A stretch of DNA of 64,000 nt from Ichthyophis bannanicus (GCA_033557465.1 CM066031.1:1227143312-1227207311), one strand, 5' to 3'. Positions 11,456 through 21,480 are shown, counted from the stretch's first letter. Notes: a model not told the origin generated them from the sequence alone. Translations and numbers: made by a program.

Positions 11456-12189
11456 TGTCTCTCTGAATGCATGCCAGACATTCTCTACTCCCATGTATCA
11501 AGGAATCCTCCACCTGCTAGCACAATCCCCCGAACCCCCTTGAACTCTCCATTTTTGAAGTTACATTCTCACTTCTGCTGTATGGGCCCATATAGACTAC
11601 CAATAAGACTTGTTGAAACAGCCATTAGGCATTAAAAAAAAAAAAAGGGGGGGGAGGACAGACCAAAGAGACAAAGCCTAGGAAGGTGGTTTAAAAAACA
11701 AAACACTGCCACCTAGCCAAACCACTTAGTTTTGCTCATCTGTTCCCACTCAGAGCAGTCTCCATCTGTTGAGCCAGCTGGAATTTAAACAGTATCTAGC
11801 CCCTGCTGGGACCAAAATGGATCAACTTCATACTATGAAAAAAGTAAATGGGAAAAAATGAATAAAATCAGCTTACCCTGAATGGGCAAGCCCAACTTCA
11901 TAGACTGTTTCTAAGATTGGTGTCCCACACATAGTTTAAGTGTCAGGGGTGGGGGCCTCAATTTTTGTACATGCTTTCAGCAGTTCAGCCACATCAGCTC
12001 CCCTTTCTGCAGTGGGTGCTATCAACTACTTAGAAAGGCAAAACTGTATACTCTTAAACTTGCACCTCTTTTTGGCAGGCTTGCATTCAACCTCCACTCA
12101 TCTAGACAGCTCCCCCCCGCTCCAACCTATAGCAGTTTAACTTCCCAGATGCAAAGTGGCACTTTAGCAGTCCAATGTATTCTTACACC
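11456..12189. other. No gene seen
   Basis: Unassigned sequence with an A13/G8 run near 11634-11655. No frame longer than about 65 codons looks coding and no repeat family was recognised. Confidence 0.4.
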
Positions 12190-12545
12190 CTCAGCTCAGG
12201 GATCACCTGTGTGGCCGATTATATCCTGCTTGTCCATGGAGAAAGGTTGCTTACCTGTAATGCCTCTCCTGTGGACAGAAGACTAAAAAGGTCTGCCACA
12301 ATCCCTCCCACCTCCTTTTTGTTGAAGCTGTTCATCTTGCTTAGGTATTATCTAAGCTCTGACAGCAACTGTGGGGCAGAAACAGCCATGCAAGAAGGGC
12401 CACTTGCACATGCCCAGAGTTCTCTGAACTCTTGGGCTCTGGGAAAGCAAATCTGGCCTGGCGCTGTCAGGAATGACATTACACATCTGTGTGGCTGATT
12501 TATCCTGCTATCCGAGAACTATTGTTATGGGCAAGCAACTGTTCT
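12190..12545. repeat. DIRS-like solitary terminal fragment
   Basis: The sequence tatcctgcttgtccatggag followed by aaaggttgcttacctgtaat has the architecture of a DIRS terminal or internal complementary region: a 'cctgctt..tccatggaga' tip joined to a CAG|GTAAG complement. A second copy of the tip motif (gtgtggctgatttatcctgc) lies at about 12489-12510. No gag, RT or YR is attached. It probably belongs to a DIRS family other than 1-3. Confidence 0.4.
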
Positions 12546-12689
12546 ATATGCAAATATGATCATCTCTCTTGAGCTGATTGTTTTAGACCTAATTAGCAGC
12601 TAATACAAGTACAAGGCCTAGAGCAGACAGACTGAACAGTTAGCCTTAAATAACCAAGCTTCAAAACCAGATACCATTCAGACAGGATC

Positions 12690-12998
12690 ATCAGGTTGCT
12701 ATTGTCCAGCAGATCCATTACTTGGACATTTTGTTCTGTGCACAACTATCCTTTCAACCCTTTGTTTGGAAGTTGGTCAAGACGTTTTTACAAGTTACCC
12801 AAGAAACTTCAGAACAGTAGTACAGAAACTGGTTCTCTTGCCACTGGATTATTGTATCCTATTGTTTGGCCTCCTGGAAAATGTCTGAATCTTCAGCAAC
12901 TGATTCAAAATGCAGCAACCTAATTATTAAACAAGAGCTAAATTATATGAATGTTATTTAGAAGCTCTTATTTTGCCGTTTGAATACTGAAGTTACCT
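12690..12998 (+). pseudogene. L2-type LINE RT fragment, upstream part
   Basis: Plus-strand frames encode LVLLPLDYCILLFGLLENV and then LQQLIQNAAT, the RT C-terminal motif common to L2 elements (compare LQLAQNAAARIV in the LINE at 6643-8642). The frame shifts between the two. The relic appears to continue after the CR1 insertion, at 15530-15790. Confidence 0.55.
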
Positions 12999-13334
12999 TA
13001 GTTTGAGATAATTGCTTTTCAAAGTTATCAAATTTGCAGATGAGACAAAACTAAAGTTGTTAAAACCCAAGGATTGTGGAAAATTGCAAGAGGATTTTGA
13101 TAAATTGGAAGACTGGGCATCAAAATGGCAGATGAAATTTAATGTGGACAAGTGCAAAGTTATGCACCTAGGAAAGAACAACCCAAACGATGGTTACACA
13201 ATGCAAGGTTCCACATTAGGAACCACCACCCAGGAAAAAGATTTAAGAGTCATTGTGGATAACATGTTAAAACCCTCGGTCCAGTGTGCAGCGGCGTCCA
13301 AGAGGGCAAATAGAATGCTAGGTATCATAAGGAA
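12999..13334 (+). pseudogene. CR1-type LINE RT fragment, part 1
   Basis: The plus-strand frame encodes FADETKLKLLKPKDCGKLQE, then WASKWQMKFNVDKCKVMHLG and AASKRANRMLGIIRKE. These are the palm/thumb motifs of CR1-clade LINE reverse transcriptases. The frame is open until DIRS copy I interrupts it at 13335. It continues at 14870. Confidence 0.82.
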
Positions 13335-13706
13335 AGAGTAGTTACTCACCTGTAACAGGTGTTCTTCAGGAGCAGCAGGAATCAGTCCTCACATATGGGT
13401 GTCATCAGCATTGATGAAGCCCCAGCGGAGCATTTCCCCAGCTTTCTATGAAAGCCTTAGGGAATGCAGGCACACATGCGCGGTTCCCTTCCCACCTAAA
13501 GGTGCCATCTTACCTCAGTCAAATGACAGTTTATTTTTATATTTGTGTGTGCTGTTCTTAGCTATGTACAACTGCAACTCCAAGGGGAGGAGGGAGGGCT
13601 GTGAGGACTGATTCCTGCTGCTCCTGGAGAACACCTGTTACAGGTGAGTAACTTCTCTTTCTCCAGGACCAAGCAGGAAGTCAGTCCTCACATATGGGTA
13701 ACTCCC
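13335..13706 (+). repeat. Left terminal block of DIRS copy I with ICR
   Basis: Holds the left tip, a hairpin-forming inverted copy of it, and the internal complementary region at 13641-13680, where gtgagtaacttctct is joined to ttctccagg, i.e. left and right tips fused. Confidence 0.82.
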
Positions 13707-13799
13707 TAGCTCTGGGCTACCGAGGAACCCAGGCTGAACAAGAGAACTCCCTCTAGTCTCAGCAGCAAAGAAAGGCTTTTCAAGGACACAACCTCCACC

Positions 13800-14705
13800 G
13801 GTAGCCCAGAGGGCAGGAGTTGCCTAAACCTCAAAGAGATTCCAGAGTACTGCTTGGCCAAAAGCACTGTCCCTATGGGACTCCCTCTCCAGGCAGTACT
13901 GGGCCGCAAAAGTCTGGCTTGAAGACCAAGTTGCAGCCCTGCAGATGTCTACCAAGGGCAGAGAGGAGATGAGCCACTGAGGCAGCCATGGCCCTGACAC
14001 GATGGGCTGTGACCCTACCCTGCAAAGGAAGGTCAGCTGCCTTGTAAGCCCAGGTGATACAGTCAGCCACCCAGATTGACAAGGTACGCTTGGACACAGC
14101 CAACCCCAACTTATTGGGGTCAAAGGATACAAAGAGCTGAGTAGCCCTTCTATGCCCCTGCATACGGTCAAGGTAGAAGGATAAGGCCCTCCTACAGCCC
14201 AGGGTATGGAGGACTGCTTCAGCCTGGCTAGCATGAGGCCTAGGGAAGAATGTTGGAAGAACCACTTCCCGATTGAGGTGGAAAGAGGAGACAACCTTTG
14301 GGAGGAACTTTGGATGAGTCCTGAGGACTACCCTGTTCCTATAAATCCTGGTGCAAGGCCTGTCACAGACCAGGGCCTGAAGCTCACTTACTCGCCTAGC
14401 CGAGGTAAGGGCTATTAGGAAGAGTGTCTTCCAGGAGAGGAAGCGTAGTGGGCAAGTAGCCATCGGCTCAAAAGGTGGGCAAGTCAGTTGCTGCAAGACC
14501 ACTTTCAGCTCCCACTCAGGGGCAGGACGACAGATGGGAGGCTTGAGCAAAAGCAAGCCCCTGAGAAAGCGGGACACCAAGGGGTGACCAGATAGAGATT
14601 GCCCCTCTACCAATGAGTGGTGAGCTGCTAGAGCTGAGAGGTGGACCCGAACAGAATTGGACTTAAGTCCCTGATTGGATAAGTGCAGTAAGTACTGAAG
14701 AACTA
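13800..14705 (-). pseudogene. Tyrosine recombinase C-terminal fragment, DIRS copy I
   Basis: The minus-strand frame at 14613-13873 encodes 246 residues with TSARRVSELQALVCDRPCTR (catalytic Arg), LHTLGCRRALSFYLDRMQ, LGLAVSKRTLSIWVADCI and the HxxR motif in TAHRVRAMA. Just before the end the reading frame shifts, and an adjacent frame (14294-13824) gives AATWSSSQTFAAQYCLERES, the tyrosine region. The N-terminal part of YR and all of RT/RH are absent through the internal deletion. Confidence 0.78.
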
Positions 14706-14708
14706 CTG

Positions 14709-14869
14709 AGGTAAGATGGCACCTTTAGGCGGGAAGGGAAGGGAACCGTGCATGCGTGCCTGCATTCCCAAAGGCTTTCATAGAAAGCTGTGGAAATGCT
14801 CCGCTGGGGCTTCATCGGCGCTGATGACACCCATATGTGAGAACTGACTTCCTGCTTGGTCCTGGAGAA
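14709..14869 (-). repeat. Right terminal inverted repeat of DIRS copy I
   Basis: Runs from gtaagatggcacctttaggc to ctggagaa and is the inverted complement of 13379-13515. It resembles family 1 but has drifted, with atcggcgctgat where copies A-C have tcggcgccga. Confidence 0.82.
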
Positions 14870-15526
14870 CGGAAAACACCACAAGATATAATGCCTCTAT
14901 ATTGTTCCATGGTGAGACCGCACCTTGAATATTGTGTGCAATTCTGGTCGCCGTATCTTAAAAAAAAGGATATAGCGTTATTAGAAAAGGTTCAGAGAAG
15001 AGCCACCAAAATGGTAAAGGGGATGGAAGGATACACCTATGAAGAAAAGCTAAAAAGGTTAGGGCTCTTGAACCTGGAAGAGAGACGGCTGAGGGGAGAT
15101 ATGATAGAAGTCTATAAATTAATGGAGTGGAACGGGTAAACATAGATCGATTGTTTACATTATCAGAATATAGAAAGACTAGGGGACATGCAATGAAGCT
15201 ACAGGGTAAACTAAGACTAACGAAAATATTTTTTCACTCAACGTGTAATCAAACTCTGGAATTTGTTACCGGAGGATGTAGTAAAGGCTGGTTAGTGTAG
15301 CTGGGTTTAAAAAAGGTTTGGACATGTTCCTAGAGGAAAGGTCCATAAACCATTATTAAGAAGGGACCCAGGATGTCAATGCTTGGTCCAGTACAAGCAT
15401 TGCGGAACCTGTGTCTTTTGGGGAAACTGCTAGGTACGTATGACCTTGATTGGCCACTGTTGGAAACAGGATGCTAGGCTTGATGGACCTTGGTCTGACC
15501 CAGTATGGCATATCTTATGTTCAAAG
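14870..15526 (+). pseudogene. CR1-type LINE RT fragment, part 2, and 3' UTR
   Basis: The frame continues from 13334: [56 protein letters not shown]. This is the well-known C-terminal block of CR1 reverse transcriptases. The 3' untranslated end contains ttgatggaccttggtctgac followed by ccagtatggcatatcttatg, the classic CR1 3' terminus. Together with 12999-13334 this is one 5'-truncated CR1 copy interrupted by DIRS copy I. Confidence 0.85.
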
Positions 15527-15529
15527 TTG

Positions 15530-15828
15530 AAGCAAAAAGTATATTTTCCCTCCATTACACCCTGGAATTTTATTCCCTCCCCACCAGCTACAATTACAGG
15601 GCAACAAGTTCTTAGTGTCCCTCTTCCATTGAGCTTTGACATGTGTATTGTAAATGCAATCTTATCTATAGATGGCCCTCTGGCTTGGAACCAGCTTCTG
15701 TTTGAATTGAGACTTCCACAAAATTTTCACACACATTTCTGAAGAAACGTAAAGCCCTTATAAAGCAGGCTTTCATAAAATGTTTTGATGGTATAATCAG
15801 AAATTGTCAGCCTCATGTATATTTAGTA
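15530..15828 (+). pseudogene. L2-type LINE RT fragment, downstream part
   Basis: The plus strand encodes ITGQQVLSVPLPLSFD and DGPLAWNQLLFELRLPQNFH followed, after a frame change, by KALIKQAFIKCF. These correspond to the 'LSVP..WNSLP..LR' tail of L2-type proteins. It is probably the continuation of 12690-12998, making the CR1 an insertion inside an older L2 relic. Confidence 0.5.
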
Positions 15829-16149
15829 CAGTGGTGTAAACAAGTCTGTAATCACTTGTGAGTTTTGCATTTGTATTTTTTTTTTAATTTTGCATTAGCC
15901 CAGCATGTTCATCTTTCTACCACGTTAAAAGGGATACACTTGGCTATTAGAGTTGACTTTTTTGCATTCCTTGCTTCCAATTTAAATACTTTAGACACTG
16001 GGAGATAGCTACTGCATCAAAACTGGATCAAGATTATCCAGTATGTACATGTTATTTCTGACCAATCAGGAGGCTGGTTTCACTGGCCAATCACAATGCA
16101 GATATCTAGCCAACAGTGCAGCTATAAAAACACACGGAATTTTTGAATT

Positions 16150-17147
16150 TCATACGCTTTCTGGATCAACCATGAAGATGACTCGGACCCTGACATTGGA
16201 GGAGCGTGTTTGTGTCCCCTTTATGAGAGAGGAAGGATTTTCAAGCAGTCAGCCAGCAAAGTTGGCGGCAGTCAGAGCGCTGTTAAGCTTATACAGAAGA
16301 AATGGGTTCAGTGGTGGACAAGCCTTGTTCAGGTCATCCACGTGCATCAACATCACGCCAGGACCGCACACTATGACATTTCACTGACTAATCGCAAGTT
16401 GACCTCTCCTCAGCTACTTCGAGAGTGGTCAGACAAGAGTGTGAGGTCAGTGTCAGCTCATCAACAGTTTGTCGCCGGTGCCTGCAGTTTGGTCTCCGGG
16501 GCTGCAAAGTAAAGAATAAGCCACTGACATACAAAGGCACAACCAGATCATGTGGGCAAGAAAGCACTCAACCTGGTCAACTGAAATGTGGGAAAAGGTG
16601 CTATTCAGCAATGAAAGCACCTTTTGCCTGTTTGGTAACCAGGCCCACACCTATGTAAGGAGATTTCCTGGAGAGGAATTCAAGCCTGAGTGTCTCAACC
16701 TCACTGTGAAGCATCCTTTGAAGGTCATGGTCTGGGGCTGCATGGCTGCCAGTGGCATTGGATGTCTTCACATTGATGGAATGGTCAACAGCACCAAGTA
16801 CATCACCATACTGCAAAAGTGCATGGTGCCATCAGCACACCAGTTGTTTCCTGGCCAGTTCCTATTCCAAGATGACAATGCATCTGCCATCACTCCAGAC
16901 AGATGATCAGCTGGAAGCAGTGGATCATCAAGTCAATGGACTGGCCTGCCCAGTCTCCATTCAAGAACCTGTGGCACAGGTGACCTTGGAAATATCCAAG
17001 AGGCATCCGACAAAGCATGAGCAGATTGAGTCACTCACTGCAGCTTGGAACCGCATTGTCAGCAACAATCACCTTGTCAGACTGGTTCATTCAATGCTGA
17101 CAAGATGCAGTCAGGTGATCAACAAAGGGTGGCCCATCAAATACAGA
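16150..17147 (+). pseudogene. Tc1-type transposase, broken
   Basis: Plus-strand segments in changing frames: MKMTRTLTLEERVCVPFMRE (N-terminus, from 16171), a helix-turn-helix-like region, WARKHSTWSTEMWEKVLFSN, STFCLFGNQAHTYVRRFPGE, MVWGCMAASGIGCLHIDGMV and FLFQDDNASAI. The second catalytic Asp lies in QDDN. The first is changed, since FSNES stands where Tc1 proteins have FSDES. The PNPIENLW segment carrying the third acidic residue is degraded. Several frameshifts confirm a pseudogene. The 3' end meets the duplication at the Penelope-like insertion. Confidence 0.82.
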
Positions 17148-17184
17148 TCCAACAAAAGAACAGCTAACTGCCACGAAGGCAGAG

Positions 17185-17250
17185 AAAATACCAGTCCGAA
17201 AACGTGGCAGAAAGGGTAAAAACAAGCCTTTATTATCCAGGGAATGAGTG
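17185..17250 (+). repeat. 66-bp inverted repeat, left copy
   Basis: Begins aaaataccagtccgaaaacg and ends tccagggaatgagtg. It is the exact reverse complement of 24488-24553. Confidence 0.9.
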
Positions 17251-17306
17251 GTGCCAAAACCCGACACAGGCTGTGTTTCGTGTGAAACTTCTTCAGGGGT
17301 ATGGCT
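17251..17306 (-). ncRNA. Hammerhead-ribozyme-like core
   Basis: On the minus strand: CTGAAGA (17296-17290, fits CUGANGA), CGAAA (17280-17276), a CACA/TGTG stem with GCC loop (17275-17265), then TC and GGG, with the predicted cut between 17263 and 17262. Flanking GCC..CCC and GGG..GGC can pair as stem I. Stem II is poor (agtttcacac), so activity is doubtful. Hammerheads of this kind are known in Penelope-like elements and retrozymes. Confidence 0.5.
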
Positions 17307-17988
17307 CAATTACAAATACATAAAAAATGAAACCAAAAAACAGAAAACATAGAAAACATATCAATAGTTAATACAAATAAGATAAAACATAGCAATAAAT
17401 ATCACTGTTATTACAGTACGTCTAAAAACACAACTCAAATAACTGTTATTGGTCGTCAAGTAGTTCTCTTAATACAAATATAATGAATTATGGATGACAG
17501 CAACAAAAATACATCAAAATGCAACAAATTGTATCAACGTTGCATATAAATATAAAAGGAACCAACTCAATAAATAATTAAAATGCATAACTGACATAAA
17601 AATAAAGCAATGTGAATACACCAAATATTAAATAATAATCAATAAATACAGTAGAGATAAAGTAATAAAAAGAATAAAGAATAAAAAAAGGGGGGAAACC
17701 ATAGGAGAGGACTAATAAAAACTATCATAAATATATGTTCCTGTTATAACATGTCACATGTATCAAAAATAAAAATAGAAAGATAAAATAAAAATTATAT
17801 GTATACCAAATATTACAGATATACCAAATATTATTACAGAGGACGACTACAGAGTCAAAAAAAGGAAGAGGGGGAGCAGGAGGAGGCCAGTAGTAGACAA
17901 TTAAAGTCTGCAGAGATGGAGGACAGGAAACAATGAACCTACCACTTAAACCTTATGTTGGCTGAATAAACCCAATTAGGGATAGGAT
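17307..17988. other. AT-rich interior of the Penelope-like fragment, left part
   Basis: Very AT-rich with many aataaa-like words. No coding frame is supported. Confidence 0.5.
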
Positions 17989-18363
17989 AGCGTAGTTACT
18001 CACCTGTAACAGGTGTTCTCCAGGAGCAGCAGGAATCAGTCCTCACTTATGGGTGACGTCGGCGCCGACGGAGCCCTCGCGGAGCAATTTTCCCCAGCTT
18101 TCAAAGAAAGCCTTTGGGAATTGCAGCGCGCATGCGCGGTCGTCTTCCCGCCCGAGGGTGCCATCTTAGCCAGTCAGATGACATAGCTAAAAAAGACAGC
18201 ATAAAAAATTTGCAAAAAAGAACATAAGCAGACGATTGCAACTCCAAGGGGAGGAGGGAGGGTAGTGAGGACCGATTCCTGTTGCTCCTGGAGAACACCT
18301 GTTACAGGTGAGTAACTACGCTTTCTCCAGGACCAAGCAGGAAGTCAGTCCTCACTTATGGGA
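17989..18363 (+). repeat. Left terminal block and ICR of DIRS copy B
   Basis: Contains the left tip, its inverted copy at 18262-18320, the arm complementary to the right end (18037-18180), and the internal complementary region at 18303-18342, where gtgagtaactacgct is fused to ttctccagg. Confidence 0.9.
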
Positions 18364-18498
18364 CTCCCAAGCTCAAGGCTACCGGAGACCCTAAGCACAA
18401 AAATGAGCTCCCTCTAGCTCAGCAGCACAGAAGGAAAGAATCTTCGCTGAATTATCACCCACCGGTAGCCCACATCCGGGATGGAGGGTAGGAGTTGC

Positions 18499-20475
18499 TC
18501 AGACCTCAAAGAGATTACGGAGGACTGCCTGTCCGAAAGCACTGTCCCTGCGGGACTCCCTCTCGAGACAGTAATGGACCGCAAAAGTCTGGCTCGAAGA
18601 CCAAGTAGCGGCCTGGCAGATGTCTGCCAGCGGAACAGAGCGGAGGTAAGCCACTGACGTAGCCTTTGCCCGAACGCAATGAGCCGTGACTCGACTTTCT
18701 AAGGAGAGTCCGGCTGCCCCATAAGCCCAAGAGATACAGTCCGCAACCCAGATGGACAGAGTACGCTTGGAGACCGGGAGCCCCAATTTATTGGGGTCAA
18801 AAGACACAAAAAGCTGAGCAGCTTTACGGTGCTCCCGCGTACGGTCAAGGTAGAAGTTCAAAGCCCTTCTACAGTCCAGGGTATGGAGGACCGTTTCAGC
18901 TCGGCTGGAGTGTGGTCTGGGAAAGAAGGTTGGAAGTACCACCTCCTGATTGATGTGAAAAGGGGAGACCACCTTTGGAAGAAATTTTGGGTGAGTCCGT
19001 AGGACTACCCTATTTTTGTAGAACCGAGTGTAAGGGGGATCAGACACGAGGGCCTGCAATTCACTTACGCGTCTAGCGGAAGTGAGGGCTATCAAGAACA
19101 GTGTTTTCCAAGACAGAAAACGGAGAGAACAGGTAGCCATAGGTTCAAAAGGCGGACAGGTGATCCGCTGCAAAACCACATTCAGGTCCCAGTCAGGCGC
19201 TGGCGGGCGCAGAGGTGGTTTAAGTAGAAGGAGACCTCGGAGAAACCTCGCTACGAGAGGGTCGCTGGAGAGAGGTCTACCGTCCACCGGCACATGATGT
19301 GCCGAAAGAGCACTGAGGTGAACTTTGACGGAGTTGGACTTAAGTCCCAGATTAGAGAGGTGTAGCAAGTATTGCAAGATCACCGACACCGGGCAGGAGA
19401 AGGGATCCTGAGACTGTTGGGTACACCAGACGGCAAAGCGACGCCATTTAAGGGCGTAGCATTTGCGGGTAGAAGGGCGTCGCGAAGCTAAGACGACCTC
19501 CTCCACCTCCGCCGGCAGGAGAAGGGGAGCAAGGACTACCCTCTCAGCAGCCAGGCCATGAGGTTGAGAGACCTGAGGTTGGGGTGTAGTAGAGACCCCT
19601 GATCCTGAGTGAGGAGATCCGGTTGTACCCCCAGAGGGAATGGATCCTCCACCGCTAATTGCAGTAGGAGCGGAAACCATGGCTGTCTGGGCCAGCGAGG
19701 GGCCACCAGGATCATGAAGGCGTTGTCTCGGAGCACCTTGAAAAGAGTCCGAGAGACTAGCAGGATGGGAGGGAAAGCGTACAGAAGGCTCCCCGACCAT
19801 GAAATCAGAAAAGCGTCCGCCGCAACCCGAAAGGGGTGTGGCTGACGAGAGCAGAAGCGAGGAAGCTGCCGGTTGTGAGGACTGGCAAAGAGATCCACCG
19901 TGGGGAGGCCCCACTTTAGGAAGAGCTTCTGAACTACCAAGGGATCCAGACGCCACTCGTGCGGCTGGAGGATCCTGCTGAGTTTGTCCGCCAGGCAATT
20001 CTCTTGGCCCGGGAGATAAACTGCCTTGAGGAGAATGCCGTGACTGACGGCCCAAGAGCAGAGCTTCTGTGCCTCCCGGCAGAGGAGGAAGGAGCCCGTG
20101 CCCCCCTGCTTGTTCACGTAGAACATGGCAACTTGATTGTCCGTCTGTACGAGGACGGACTGGTGAGAAGTCAGGTGGGAGAAGGCTTTGAGAGCCAGGC
20201 GGATCGCCCTGAGCTCCAGGAAGTTGATCTGCTGAGCAGACTCCCACGCGGTCCAGAGGCCCTGAGTACGTGCCCCTTGGCAATGTGCTCCCCAGCCCAG
20301 GAGGGATGCATCCGTGGTCAGCACCCGGGTCGGCTGAGGTGACTGGAAAGGCATTCCGAATATCAGGTTCGGCTGCCGAAGCCACCACCGAAGAGACGAG
20401 ATCAGCGGCTCGGAGACGCGCACCAGGTCTGCTAGGCCGCCTGTGGCTTGTCGCCACTGCTGGCGTAGACACCAT
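18499..20475 (-). CDS. Tyrosine recombinase (YR), DIRS copy B
   Basis: Minus-strand frame of 658 codons. Only about the last 360, from roughly 19,580 leftward, resemble a recombinase. They include SRRPSTRKCYALKWRRFAVW, the first catalytic arginine in TSARRVSELQALVSDPPYTR, LDCRRALNFYLDRTRE, HxxR in TAHCVRAKA, and the nucleophile tyrosine in TFAVHYCLERES close to the end. The upstream part overlaps the RT/RH gene in another frame and is Pro/Ser/Gly-rich; whether it is translated is unknown. The enzyme is expected to insert the circular element DNA without target duplication. No inactivating change is seen in the domain itself. Confidence 0.85.
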   Translation of the reverse strand: MVSTPAVATSHRRPSRPGARLRAADLVSSVVASAAEPDIRNAFPVTSADPGADHGCIPPGLGSTLPRGTYSGPLDRVGVCSADQLPGAQGDPPGSQSLLPPDFSPVRPRTDGQSSCHVLREQAGGHGLLPPLPGGTEALLLGRQSRHSPQGSLSPGPRELPGGQTQQDPPAARVASGSLGSSEALPKVGPPHGGSLCQSSQPAASSLLLSSATPLSGCGGRFSDFMVGEPSVRFPSHPASLSDSFQGAPRQRLHDPGGPSLAQTAMVSAPTAISGGGSIPSGGTTGSPHSGSGVSTTPQPQVSQPHGLAAERVVLAPLLLPAEVEEVVLASRRPSTRKCYALKWRRFAVWCTQQSQDPFSCPVSVILQYLLHLSNLGLKSNSVKVHLSALSAHHVPVDGRPLSSDPLVARFLRGLLLLKPPLRPPAPDWDLNVVLQRITCPPFEPMATCSLRFLSWKTLFLIALTSARRVSELQALVSDPPYTRFYKNRVVLRTHPKFLPKVVSPFHINQEVVLPTFFPRPHSSRAETVLHTLDCRRALNFYLDRTREHRKAAQLFVSFDPNKLGLPVSKRTLSIWVADCISWAYGAAGLSLESRVTAHCVRAKATSVAYLRSVPLADICQAATWSSSQTFAVHYCLERESRRDSAFGQAVLRNLFEV

Positions 20476-21480
20476 TGAGCGGGCCGCATATTCAGGCGGG
20501 CATTGGGGGTCACATGGACGGTGGAAGCCATATGGCCGAGCAGTCTCAGGAAGCGCCTGGCGGAGACCAGGGGCTGGCTGCGAAAACGGTCGGCTAGGTC
20601 CATGAGCCGTTGAGCCCTGTCGAGCGGTAGGTATGCTCGCGCCTGAGGAGTGTGCAGCCTTGCGCCGATGAACTCGAGATCCTGCGAGGGGAGCAAAGTG
20701 GACTTTGCGAAGTTTATAACAAAGCCCAAGTGCTGCAGAAGAGTCACCGTGCGGCGCGCGGCGTTGGTGACCTCCCGAGCGGACGCTGCTCTGATGAGCC
20801 AGTCGTCAAGGTACGGAAAGACAGAGGCCGTGAAGCCGGAGATGGGCCGCCACCACCACGAGACATTTTGTGAAGACTCGCGGCGCGGAGGACAGGCCAA
20901 AGGGGAGTACTCTGTACTGGTAATGATTTCCTGCCACCACAAACCTTAGGTATTGGCGGTGGCTTGGGTGGATGAGGATGTGCGTGTAGGCATCCTTTAG
21001 ATCCAAGGAGCATAGCCAATCTCCCTGCTGGAGGTAGGGCAGAAGGATTCCAAGGGTAAGCATTTTGAACTTCTCCCGCACAAGGAACTTGTTGAGGTTG
21101 CGCAAGTCCAGGATGGGTCTGAGGCCCCCTGTTCTCTTTGGTATTAGAAAATACCTGGAATAAAAACCTTGACCTCTCAGGTAGTGTGGCACCGGTTCCA
21201 CCGCCTGTTCCTGCAGAAGACCTGCTAACTCCTGAAGGAGTAATTCCCTGTGCAGAGGGGGTCGTGGAGGTTCTCCCGGAAAATAGGAGGGAGGGACCTG
21301 GTGGAAGTGGAGAAGATAGCCTTCCCGCACGACTTGAAGCACCCAGGTATCTGCGGTGATGCTGGACCACCTGTGGGCGAAGTGAACCAGCCGGCCTCCG
21401 GTGCTGGGAGGAACCAGCGGGGGGGGAGAGGCTATGCTTTGCGAGTCAAAAACCCCCACCCTGCTGAGCAGGGGCTGGTG
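19536..21480 (-). pseudogene. Reverse transcriptase/RNase H/Dam-like region, DIRS copy B (frameshifted)
   Basis: The N-terminal part (21480 to about 20820) has WVLQVVREGYLLHFHQVP, GFYSRYFLIPKRTGGLRPIL, SLDLKDAYTHILIHPSH and VLPFGLSSAPRVFTKCL. The rest (about 20830 to 19536) has FPYLDDWLI (catalytic YxDD), TTDASLLGWGAH, ELRAIRLALKAF, QTDNQVAMFYVNKQ, ENCLADKLSR, and the Dam-like region with TVDLFASPHNRQLPRFCSRQ and MILVAPRWPRQPWFP. A 2-base deletion near 20822, relative to copy C, splits it. Right-hand sequence overlaps the 3' end of gag. Confidence 0.88.

Larger units (their letters stand above)
13335..14869 (-). mobile_element. DIRS copy I, internally deleted (family 1 related)
   Basis: This 1.5-kb element has both DIRS termini and a complete left internal block but lacks gag and RT/RH. 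From about 13706 to 14705 it matches the 3' part of the family-1 YR gene on the minus strand; the sequence then jumps directly to the right terminal repeat at about 14709. It is inserted in a CR1 LINE whose reading frame resumes right after it. Tips are agagtagttac at the left and ctggagaa at the right. It could only move with enzymes supplied by another copy (inference). Confidence 0.85.

Noticed and set aside
18000..18060. CRISPR-like or bacterial inverted repeats
   Set aside because: The repeats are DIRS termini in a vertebrate context; there are no spacer arrays.
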